A DNA stretch of 24,218 nucleotides from CAZVXI01 sp964631295. Lineage in GTDB: Bacteria; Planctomycetota; Phycisphaerae; Phycisphaerales; SM1A02. Under the pieces are notes generated by a model. The model worked only from the letters and a program-made list of their open reading frames with translations. It had not been told where the DNA came from and did no database searches. Made by a program: the position numbers and the translations under genes. Below are positions 7,973 through 14,550 of the stretch, one piece after another; the first letter of the stretch is position 1, and each line of letters opens with the position of its first letter. The DNA is taken from contig CAZVXI010000035.1 of NCBI GenBank assembly GCA_964631295.1, forward strand, positions 1-24,218. Reading direction: 5' to 3'.

Positions 7973-8436
7973 CACCGGATACCAAAGGCACATTCACCGA
8001 TGCAATCACCAACGCCATGCCTGGCGAAGCTTCCTCAGACCAGTCGATGGATGCGATTCTCTGGGCCATCGACGACGCATGTGATGCATCGATGGCCTCC
8101 GCGGACTGGCTGGCGCGCGACATCGACCCTAACGCGCAGAGCGCGGTGCGCATGCTCACCTGCCCGGATACCTCACTCGATCGGCTGAAGCAGGCCAAGG
8201 CTGCATACAAGACGATGCGAATCGTCGGCGAGACGCCGAAGGATCGGCGCGTGGGCGCGCGCATGTACCTTGCGTCCATCGCTGCCGCCCTGCTCTTTCA
8301 TGACACACGGATTACAACGCAATCATCCGATGCAATTAAGCGGAGCCTGCAGAAGATGCAGAGGGATGAATCAACTGATTTCAAGCTGCGTGAGCTCGCA
8401 GAGCGCGCCCTGCATCGGCTGGCGACCGGCAAGTGA
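7969..8436 (+). CDS. Small protein of unknown function coupled to the sigma factor
   Basis: A protein of 155 residues from ATG 7969. AGGAG (7956-7960) lies eight bases upstream, so this start is preferred to the GTG at 7960. The ATG overlaps the sigma gene's TGA. It is predicted to be soluble and almost entirely helical, with an acidic N-terminus (about 1-45). A basic middle part holds LKQAKAAYKTMRIVGETPKDRRVGARMYLASIAAALL (about 70-106). The C-terminal helices are DAIKRSLQKMQRDE and LRELAERALHRLATGK. There is no signal peptide or clear transmembrane helix; the AALLF stretch is too short. I do not recognise the family. The overlap suggests a function linked to the sigma factor, for example modulation of its activity, but this is inferred from context alone. 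It converges on the ridA-like gene, with 15 bases between the stops. Confidence 0.8.
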   Translation: MTPDTKGTFTDAITNAMPGEASSDQSMDAILWAIDDACDASMASADWLARDIDPNAQSAVRMLTCPDTSLDRLKQAKAAYKTMRIVGETPKDRRVGARMYLASIAAALLFHDTRITTQSSDAIKRSLQKMQRDESTDFKLRELAERALHRLATGK

Positions 8437-8451
8437 GGCGATGGAACCAAC

Positions 8452-8880
8452 TCAGCCGATGGTTGCGATGACCTTCACTTCAACAGCGATCGGCGTCGGG
8501 AGCGCGGCGATTTCGATCGTTGTGCGCGTCGGATTGGGTTTCCCTTCACCAGCGAAATACTCAGCATAAACCTGGTTATAGGTCTGAAAGTCGTCGCGCA
8601 TGTTCGTCAGGAATACGAGCATATCAACGATGTTGTTCCACTCCGACCCTGCGTCTTCCAGCACCGCTCGGACATTCTCAAAGCAACTCCGGCACTGAGC
8701 TTCGATGTTGTAATCTGCGATCCCACCATCGGAATCGAGCTGAACGCCCGGTATGTCCTTCGTGCCGCGCTTGCGTGGCCCGACGCCCGAGAGAAACAGC
8801 AGGTTGCCGACGCGTCTGGCGTGTGGATACGCGCCGACTGGCTCGGGGGCGCGCGTTGAGTTGAGCATCTGATCGGTCAT
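8452..8880 (-). CDS. RidA-family deaminase, probable 2-aminomuconate deaminase
   Basis: A protein of 142 residues starting at ATG 8880. GAGG (8886-8889) is five bases upstream and overlaps the stop of the dehydrogenase gene. The YjgF/YER057c/UK114 (RidA) fold is recognisable from GAYPHARRVGNLLFLSGVGP (16-35), QCRSCFENVRAVLEDAG (62-78) and PTRTTIEIAALP (117-128). Arg119, the substrate-carboxylate-binding arginine, is present, as is a late Glu (134) in VEVKVIA. Generic RidA hydrolyses reactive enamine/imine intermediates. Because the gene lies seven bases downstream of an aminomuconate-semialdehyde dehydrogenase gene and has the size of bacterial 2-aminomuconate deaminase, that reaction (2-aminomuconate to 4-oxalocrotonate and ammonia) is the likeliest. 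The family is sure; the specific substrate is inferred from context. Confidence 0.88.
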   Translation of the reverse strand: MTDQMLNSTRAPEPVGAYPHARRVGNLLFLSGVGPRKRGTKDIPGVQLDSDGGIADYNIEAQCRSCFENVRAVLEDAGSEWNNIVDMLVFLTNMRDDFQTYNQVYAEYFAGEGKPNPTRTTIEIAALPTPIAVEVKVIATIG

Positions 8881-8887
8881 CGTCGCC

Positions 8888-10360
8888 TCATGTATCGTTT
8901 CCGAGATGAATGCACACATTCTTGGGCTCGGTGAAGAAACGTATCGCTTCATCGCCGCCTTCGCGGCCGACGCCGCTTTGCTTCACACCGCCGAATGGGA
9001 CGCGCAGGTCACGCACAAGCCAGCAGTTCACCCAGACGGTGCCGGCCTCAAGTGCAGCGGCAGTGCGATGAGCCCGCTGGAGATTCTGTGTCCAGACGGA
9101 AGCGGAGAGCCCGTACTGCGTGGCGTTCGCAAGTTCGACCGCATGCGACTCATCATCGAACGGAATGACCGAGACCACCGGGCCGAAAATTTCCTCCTGG
9201 TTCGTGCGGCACTTCATGTCGAGATCGGCAATCACCGTCGGCTCGATGAAATACCCGTTGCTGCAGCGGTCCGGGAGGTGTGCCGGGCGACCGCCGCCGC
9301 AGAGGATCTCGCCACCTTCCTGGCGGGCAAGTTCAATGCAGCCAAGCACCTTGTCATAGTGCTGCTTTGAAACCGTCGCGCCGTGCTGCGTGGCATCATC
9401 AAGTGGATCGCCGATGCGCCGGCTGCGCGCTGCCTCAACAAACTCACGAACAAAATCGTCGTACACAGAACGCTCGACCAGCAATCGCGAACCGCACAGG
9501 CAAATCTGGCCTTGATTCGCAAACGCAGCGCGAACGGACTCAGGTACAGCACGCGACATGTCTGCATCGGCGAAGACGATGTTGGGATTCTTCCCGCCGA
9601 GTTCCAGCGATACCTTCTTGAACATTGGACATGCAGTTCTCGCAATGGTTTGACCTGTAGCAGTCCCACCGGTAAAGGAGATTGCTTTGATTGCGGGATG
9701 CTCGACGATCGCAGCCCCCGCATCAGCACCGAGCCCATGCACGATATTCAATACACCCGGGGGGAAGCCGACCCGATCACACACTTCCGCGAGCAGGTGA
9801 GCTGTCAGCGGAGTCACCTCCGATGGCTTGGCAATCGCGACGTTCCCGCACGCAAGCGCTGGCGCAATCTTCCAGGACAGCAGATACAGCGGAAGGTTCC
9901 ACGGGGAAATCAAACCCACAACACCGATTGGCGATCGCAGTGTGTAGTTGATCGCGGTGCCATCCATGGCGTGCGTCTCGCTGCTCGTGTGGAGTATCCG
10001 AGTTGCAAAGAACCGGAAGTTGGCGATCGCGCGCGGGATATCAACCTGCCGGGCGAGCGAGATCGGTTTGCCGGTGTCTGTTGATTCAGCCTGAGCGAAA
10101 CGCTCGAGGTCGTCTTCGATCGCATCAGCAATCCCGAGCAATGCTGCCGAACGATCGGCCGCTGATGTGGTGGCCCAACGCCCCGCAGCGGATTTGGCGG
10201 CGTCAACCGCAGTCTGGACATCTGCGGCATCGCTCACCGGAAACTGCGTGAACGGCTGGCCGGTGGCTGGCTCGATGTTGTCCGCGGTCCGGCCGGATAC
10301 TGGATCGCGAAAGGTACCGCCGATGTAGTTGCGAATGTTCGGCCAATCGTGCATGAGCAT
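8888..10360 (-). CDS. Aldehyde dehydrogenase, probable 2-aminomuconate 6-semialdehyde dehydrogenase
   Basis: An NAD(P)-dependent aldehyde dehydrogenase of 490 residues, the family's normal length. Visible features are PWN (Asn154), KPSEVTP (178-184), the nucleotide-loop FTGGTATG (229-236), ELGGKNPNIVFADADM with general base Glu253, and GQICLCGSR with the nucleophile Cys287. The C-terminal WVNCWLVRDLRVPFGGVKQSG, followed by GREGGDEAIRFFTEPKNVC, is characteristic of the ALDH8A1/AmnC/HMSDH branch. That branch oxidises 2-aminomuconate or 2-hydroxymuconate semialdehyde in the kynurenine and catechol meta-cleavage routes. Pairing with a RidA-type deaminase favours the amino substrate. Start is ATG 10360 or 10354. 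Neither has a Shine-Dalgarno, and a perfect TATAAT lies directly upstream, suggesting a leaderless mRNA. No other kynurenine genes are in the window. Confidence 0.92.
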   Translation of the reverse strand: MLMHDWPNIRNYIGGTFRDPVSGRTADNIEPATGQPFTQFPVSDAADVQTAVDAAKSAAGRWATTSAADRSAALLGIADAIEDDLERFAQAESTDTGKPISLARQVDIPRAIANFRFFATRILHTSSETHAMDGTAINYTLRSPIGVVGLISPWNLPLYLLSWKIAPALACGNVAIAKPSEVTPLTAHLLAEVCDRVGFPPGVLNIVHGLGADAGAAIVEHPAIKAISFTGGTATGQTIARTACPMFKKVSLELGGKNPNIVFADADMSRAVPESVRAAFANQGQICLCGSRLLVERSVYDDFVREFVEAARSRRIGDPLDDATQHGATVSKQHYDKVLGCIELARQEGGEILCGGGRPAHLPDRCSNGYFIEPTVIADLDMKCRTNQEEIFGPVVSVIPFDDESHAVELANATQYGLSASVWTQNLQRAHRTAAALEAGTVWVNCWLVRDLRVPFGGVKQSGVGREGGDEAIRFFTEPKNVCIHLGNDT

Positions 10361-10362
10361 TC

Positions 10363-10368
10363 ATTATA
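10363..10368 (-). promoter_or_regulatory. Perfect -10 box for the dehydrogenase-deaminase unit
   Basis: The minus strand reads TATAAT at 10368 to 10363, only two bases before the ATG at 10360. Transcription from this box would begin near 10356, almost on the ATG at 10354, so the message would be leaderless or nearly so. This fits the absence of a ribosome binding site. No good -35 hexamer is seen at 16-18 bases, so the call stays tentative. Confidence 0.4.
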
Positions 10369-10430
10369 GTTTCGAGTTGAAAGCCCGATTTCACGATCGA
10401 GAGGGCCAATCCGGGCTGCGGCTCGCTTTC

Positions 10431-10438
10431 ATCTGAAC
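10431..10438 (+). promoter_or_regulatory. ATCTGAAC octamer upstream of phoB
   Basis: This octamer is identical to the one repeated twice upstream of pstS. Here only one perfect copy is seen, 88 bases before the phoB start. A looser GCTTGAAC follows at 10450-10457 with a 19-base offset, which is not the 11-base period expected for a full PhoB site. It may be a weak autoregulatory half-site. Confidence 0.3.
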
Positions 10439-10511
10439 ATCTTAGCGCCGCTTGAACAGACAAGAGCTTGGCGGATCGGACCGGACCGTTAACAATGGGT
10501 GTCGTCATGCC

Positions 10512-10517
10512 AAGGAG
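10512..10517 (+). promoter_or_regulatory. Ribosome binding site of phoB
   Basis: AAGGAG is followed by eight bases and the GTG at 10526. This decides the start against the earlier in-frame GTG at 10499, which has no such site and would add nine residues not typical of receiver domains. Confidence 0.75.
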
Positions 10518-10525
10518 CCTGTGCA

Positions 10526-11260
10526 GTGGTAGCTGATGCTTCGGTCCTGATCGTTGAAGATGAGCCGGATATTGCAGAACTCATTCGCTTCCACGTGGAG
10601 CGAGAGGGTATGGATCCGGATGTGGTGCACTCTGGTGGCGTGGCGATTGATGCGATTCGCTCTCGTCGCCCATCGCTGGTCGTGCTCGACCTAATGCTGC
10701 CGGATCTCGACGGGCTGGAAATTTGCCGTCGCCTGAAGTGGGACCCGGAAACACGAAACATCCCAATCCTGATCGTGTCTGCCAAAGGCGAGGAATCAGA
10801 CATCGTCACCGGGCTTGAACTCGGCGCGGACGATTATGTTACCAAGCCGTTCAGCCCCAAAGTCCTGATCGCCCGTGTGAAGAACATTCTTCGGCGTGGG
10901 TCAGCAGTTCCTGCGGAGCCCACGACCTCTGGGGGGAACCAACTCACGATGGCAGGCGGCGACCTGGTCATCGACATTGACCGCCATCGTGTGATCTCCT
11001 CGGGCAGTGAAATCGACCTGACCCCGACGGAGTTTGGTATTTTGCGTTGCCTGGCTTCGCGGCCGGGGTTCGTCCGCACACGCGATCAGATCATCGCGGC
11101 AGTGCACGGCCAGAGTACCGTCCTTTCCGCGAGGACGATCGACGTGCATGTGACCGCCATCCGCAAAAAGCTCGGCACGTTCGGCTCGCTGATTGAGACG
11201 GTTCGCGGCATCGGATACCGCATGAGCGAAGCCACACCGGCGAATGCGACAACGCCCTGA
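10526..11260 (+). CDS. phoB: Phosphate-regulon response regulator PhoB (OmpR/PhoB family)
   Basis: A protein of 244 residues. The receiver domain (about 6-120) has the acidic pair in VEDE (11-13), the phosphoacceptor Asp55 in VLDLMLPDLDG, the switch Ser85 in IVSAKGEE, Tyr104 and Lys107 in DYVTKPFSP. The winged-helix DNA-binding domain (about 145-238) has LTPTEFGILRCLASRPG, ARTIDVHVTAIRKKLG and the wing ETVRGIGYRM. When phosphorylated by PhoR at low phosphate it should bind Pho boxes and activate pst transcription. Gene order with phoR and pstSCAB-phoU makes the assignment secure among the many OmpR-type regulators. A 232-base gap separates it from phoR, so the two may not share a simple bicistronic message. 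The dehydrogenase gene diverges upstream. Confidence 0.93.
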   Translation: MVADASVLIVEDEPDIAELIRFHVEREGMDPDVVHSGGVAIDAIRSRRPSLVVLDLMLPDLDGLEICRRLKWDPETRNIPILIVSAKGEESDIVTGLELGADDYVTKPFSPKVLIARVKNILRRGSAVPAEPTTSGGNQLTMAGGDLVIDIDRHRVISSGSEIDLTPTEFGILRCLASRPGFVRTRDQIIAAVHGQSTVLSARTIDVHVTAIRKKLGTFGSLIETVRGIGYRMSEATPANATTP

Positions 11261-11492
11261 CCGCGGTTCCCAACTGCTCCCCGCTGGCTCACTGGCGATC
11301 ACGCGAAGACTTCTCACTTGCTCACAAACACAATCCAAACAGGCACTCACTGTGGTGTCGGCCCGTGATCGTATTCATGAACCGAGACACAGCTCTGAGC
11401 GCTCTGCGACCTGACCGTTTCGCTACAGTGGGCGCGAGAGCAGCGTGCGGACCCGAAAATCGATGGTCGACCAGCCCTCTTGACCGGCAACA

Positions 11493-13310
11493 ATGGTCCC
11501 AATGTCTCTCTCGCCGCGAAGTGACTACTGGCGCCTCGGGCTCGCACTGATCTTCATGCAGTTGGTTATCGCTGCGGTGCTTGCCGTGTACGGCCTGTAC
11601 GCGGTGCGGTCATTTCACTACGAGACGATCGAAACGGCGTTGCATCGGCTGACACCTGTATTCGCATCTCGATACGAACCACTGCTGCGCGCGGGCGACA
11701 CCGGTGAGATCGCTCGACGCGTCGTGTCAGATGCACGGCTTGCGAATGCGCGCCTTACCGTGATTCTTCCCGATGGCAGCGTCGCGGGAGACTCGGTCAC
11801 CAATCCCAGGACGATGGACAATCACCGGTATCGCCCGGAGATTGCTGCTGCACTCACAGAAGGCGAAGGCAGTGCCGTTCGCTTCAGCGGGTCGGTTGGC
11901 CGTGAGATGCTGTACCTCGCTCGCCGAGTTGATGATGATGGCGGCACACCGCTTGGGGTTGTGCGCACTTCGATCGCAATGGCGAGAACGACTGCGGGTT
12001 TCGCCGAGTTCTTGCGCGCCGTGACACTGGCCACGATCGTCTCGATGGCGTTCACGGCGACACTGGTCTTCTTGATGAATCGCCATTTTGAAGGCGTTGT
12101 GAGGGGCCTTGCCAGTGGTGTCCGACAGATCGCACGGGGTGACTTCAAACACCGTTTGCAGCCACCGACCGATCGGGGACTTCATACGATGGCGATCTGC
12201 ATCAACACGATGGCAGAAAATGTCGACGCGCGAATCAGTGAGGTTGAGCATCGCAGGCATGAGGAGGAGGCGATTCTTGAAGCGATGACCAGCGGGGTAA
12301 TCGCAATCGACCATGACCATCGCGTGATTAACCTGAACAAGGCGGCTGAGCGGCTGCTTGGCACAACCATCAGCGAAGCACGTGGCCGACTGCTGGAGGA
12401 GGTAACGAGAGCAGCGGAGTTGTTACAGTTCGTCACTCGCGCGATGGACACATCGACGCGCAAGGCCAGCGCTGAGGAGTTCACACTGACCGGCACTACG
12501 CCAATGACTGTTCGCGCCATCGCCGAGCCGATGCCACAGTCAGATGGGCTCAGCGGTCTGCTTGTGTTGATTGAAGATGTCACCCATATCCGTCGCCTTG
12601 AGACGCTGCGCAGCGACTTCGCGGCGAACGTGTCGCACGAGTTGCGCACACCGATCACGAATCTGAAGGGGTATGTCGAGACACTTCTGGAGGTCGGCAC
12701 CACGGATGAGACGCAGTCACGACGATTTCTCAACGTTATCAAACACAACAGCGATCGCCTGTCCGCCATCGTCGATGATGTGATGATGCTCACGGAACTC
12801 GAGCGCCCGCGCGCCGATACATCGCTTGAGCAGGAAGACACGTTGCTGCAAACGCTGATCGACGAGGTTGTGCGGCAATTCCAGAACTCAGCGAGCGCGA
12901 AGAAGATCGTGCTGTTGACGGAGGTCGAGCCCAAACTGAGCGCAGTGATTCACACACGGCTCATCGGACAGGCGGTCAGCAACCTTGTGTCGAACGCGAT
13001 CAACTACAGCCCGGCATCAACGACGGTGACCATCCGCGCGGAGTCGCTCGGCGATGATTCGGTCGCGATTTCTGTTGCTGACCAGGGCCCGGGGATCCCG
13101 CCGGCCCATCGGGAACGACTGTTCGAACGTTTCTACCGGGCTGACAGTGCCCGCAGCCGAGCGCTCGGAGGAACTGGGCTTGGACTTGCAATTGTCAAAC
13201 ACATCACGCTCGCCCACGGGGGAACGATCGACCTCGAAAGCGCAATCGGCCGGGGCAGTATCTTCCGGATCATCCTTCCTCGTGAAGGGAATACCCGGCC
13301 GATCCGGTGA
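11493..13310 (+). CDS. phoR: Phosphate-regulon sensor histidine kinase PhoR
   Basis: A membrane histidine kinase of 605 residues, longer than E. coli PhoR (431) because it has a true periplasmic domain. Order: TM1 (about 15-37); sensor region (38-172); TM2 (173-195); HAMP (about 196-250); PAS domain (about 256-365, with the typical AILEAMTSGVIAIDHDHRVINLNKAAERLLG). HisKA follows, with the phosphorylated His382 in NVSHELRTPITNLKGY. HATPase_c then shows the N box NLVSNAINYSP (497-507), G1 DQGPGIP (530-536), F box LFERFYR and G2 GGTGLGL (559-565). Starts at ATG 11493 or 11502, neither with a good ribosome binding site. It should phosphorylate PhoB and take the phosphate signal through PhoU and PstB. 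The position between phoB and pstS supports PhoR over other kinases of this type. Confidence 0.92.
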   Translation: MVPMSLSPRSDYWRLGLALIFMQLVIAAVLAVYGLYAVRSFHYETIETALHRLTPVFASRYEPLLRAGDTGEIARRVVSDARLANARLTVILPDGSVAGDSVTNPRTMDNHRYRPEIAAALTEGEGSAVRFSGSVGREMLYLARRVDDDGGTPLGVVRTSIAMARTTAGFAEFLRAVTLATIVSMAFTATLVFLMNRHFEGVVRGLASGVRQIARGDFKHRLQPPTDRGLHTMAICINTMAENVDARISEVEHRRHEEEAILEAMTSGVIAIDHDHRVINLNKAAERLLGTTISEARGRLLEEVTRAAELLQFVTRAMDTSTRKASAEEFTLTGTTPMTVRAIAEPMPQSDGLSGLLVLIEDVTHIRRLETLRSDFAANVSHELRTPITNLKGYVETLLEVGTTDETQSRRFLNVIKHNSDRLSAIVDDVMMLTELERPRADTSLEQEDTLLQTLIDEVVRQFQNSASAKKIVLLTEVEPKLSAVIHTRLIGQAVSNLVSNAINYSPASTTVTIRAESLGDDSVAISVADQGPGIPPAHRERLFERFYRADSARSRALGGTGLGLAIVKHITLAHGGTIDLESAIGRGSIFRIILPREGNTRPIR

Positions 13311-13334
13311 GATTTCAATCGGTTCTCTGGTCGA

Positions 13335-13364
13335 TTCTACACCCGATCTGAACGGAATCTGAAC
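13335..13364 (+). promoter_or_regulatory. Candidate Pho box upstream of pstS
   Basis: Two perfect octamers ATCTGAAC (13346-13353 and 13357-13364) stand at an 11-base period. A poorer third unit (TTCTACAC, 13335-13342, 5 of 8 matches) sits one period further up. The direct repeat with 11-base spacing is the known architecture of PhoB/PhoP sites. CTG at the same place in both repeats also matches the E. coli consensus (CTGTCAT, four bases, CTGTCAT). It lies about 90 bases before the pstS start. Binding is inferred. Confidence 0.6.
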
Positions 13365-13370
13365 ATGACT

Positions 13371-13386
13371 TCCAGATACTTCTGGA
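13371..13386. promoter_or_regulatory. 6-bp inverted repeat in the pstS leader
   Basis: TCCAGA (13371-13376) and TCTGGA (13381-13386) frame four bases, just after the candidate Pho box and about 70 bases before pstS. It could be a leader hairpin or a further protein site. The stem is short, so chance is a fair alternative. Confidence 0.25.
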
Positions 13387-13453
13387 TGTGACGCCCGCGG
13401 TGCGCGGGCTGCTCGCTGTTCAGCTCGACTGTCAAGAGATAAGGACCCTGATT

Positions 13454-14470
13454 ATGCGTTACCGTGCTGCTGCGTCATCGTTCGCAGTCGGAGCGATCGC
13501 TGCTTCGATCTTCACTGCCGCCCCCGCCTTTGCTCAGGACCTTGAGTCCCTGCGTGGCACGATCCGTATCGATGGCTCGTCAACGGTGTACCCGATCACG
13601 GAAGCTGTCGCTGAGGAGTTCGGTGAACTTGCACCCAATGTCCGCGTGACTGTGGGGATTTCCGGTACTGGTGGCGGTTTCAAGCGATTTGCTGCAGGCG
13701 AGACCGATGTCTCCGATGCCTCCCGTCCCATCAAGGAGAAAGAATACAAGCAGGCGATGGAGAACAAGATCGACTTCATCGAGATCCCGGTCGCCTACGA
13801 CGGCCTCTCGATCGTCGTCAACAAGGCCAACTACTGGTGCGACACATTGACTGTGGATGAACTCAAGAGAATCTTTCTTGAAGGGTCGACGGTCAACTCA
13901 TGGAAAGACGTTCGCGTCGAGTGGCCGGACGTTCCGCTGAAAATCTTCGCTCCTGGGACCGACTCGGGCACGTTCGACTATTTCAAGGAAGTCGTTGCGG
14001 GCAAGACTGGCTCGATCCGAAACGATATGTCGGTGTCTGAGGATGACAATGTCCTCGTACGAGGCGTCGCAGGGTCGGAAGGCGGCATCGGCTTCTTTGG
14101 CTGTGCGTACTTCTTCGAGAATGAAGATCAGCTCAAGGCGGTGAGCATCATCAACCCTGACACGGGAAAAGCTGTCGCTCCGACGCGGACGGCGATCGAA
14201 GAAGGTTCATACGCTCCGTTCTCGCGGCCGCTGTTCATCTACGTGAACGCGAAGTCGGCTGACAAGCCGGAAGTAGACGCATTCATCAACTTTTACTTCA
14301 AGGAAGGTTCGAACCTGACTGATGAGGTCGGCTACGTTCGTTTGCCTAAGACCGTCATTGACAACGCACGCTACAACTACAAGCGGCGCAAGACCGGCAC
14401 CCAGTTCATGAACAAGAATATGGAGAAGGTCACTGGTTCCGTCACTGAAATCTACAAGCGGATCAAGTAA
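13454..14470 (+). CDS. pstS: Periplasmic phosphate-binding protein PstS
   Basis: The high-affinity phosphate receptor of the PstSCAB ABC transporter. It has 338 residues from ATG 13454, which follows AAGGA at 13441-13445; the frame is open further upstream but that part is not signal-like. A Sec signal peptide occupies residues 1-27, with cleavage predicted at AFA/QD. Phosphate-binding loops are visible as IDGSSTVYPI (39-48), SGTGGGFKRFAAGETDVSDASRPI, and APGTDSGTFDYF, whose Ser/Thr and Asp residues contact the anion in the family. Near the C-terminus are FSRPLFIYVN and YVRLP, also typical. It belongs to the SphX/PstS family with a long insert-free core. It is the first gene after the candidate Pho box and is followed by a hairpin before pstC, so it is probably the most highly expressed gene of the operon. 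Confidence 0.95.
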   Translation: MRYRAAASSFAVGAIAASIFTAAPAFAQDLESLRGTIRIDGSSTVYPITEAVAEEFGELAPNVRVTVGISGTGGGFKRFAAGETDVSDASRPIKEKEYKQAMENKIDFIEIPVAYDGLSIVVNKANYWCDTLTVDELKRIFLEGSTVNSWKDVRVEWPDVPLKIFAPGTDSGTFDYFKEVVAGKTGSIRNDMSVSEDDNVLVRGVAGSEGGIGFFGCAYFFENEDQLKAVSIINPDTGKAVAPTRTAIEEGSYAPFSRPLFIYVNAKSADKPEVDAFINFYFKEGSNLTDEVGYVRLPKTVIDNARYNYKRRKTGTQFMNKNMEKVTGSVTEIYKRIK

Positions 14471-14492
14471 CACCCGTACACGATTGCAATCC

Positions 14493-14518
14493 GAGACGTC
14501 AGTGAGAACTGGCGTCTC
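14493..14518 (+). terminator. Hairpin between pstS and pstC
   Basis: An 11-bp stem with one G-T pair (14493-14503 with 14508-14518) encloses a GAGA tetraloop, 22 bases after the pstS stop. The following tract is only GTCTTTCTG, so termination would be partial. Attenuation or 3'-end protection of pstS mRNA, raising the ratio of binding protein to permease, is the likely use. Confidence 0.55.
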
Positions 14519-14550
14519 GTCTTTCTGACAACGCTCGCACTGGACAGCGC

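Noticed and set aside
11261..11492. A small gene in the gap between phoB and phoR
   Set aside because: Short frames exist on both strands but none has a start site or recognisable content; it is left as intergenic.
12182..12934. Minus-strand open frame (250 codons) inside phoR
   Set aside because: Ser/Arg-rich reverse reading of the PAS and HisKA coding region; the histidine kinase frame is certain.
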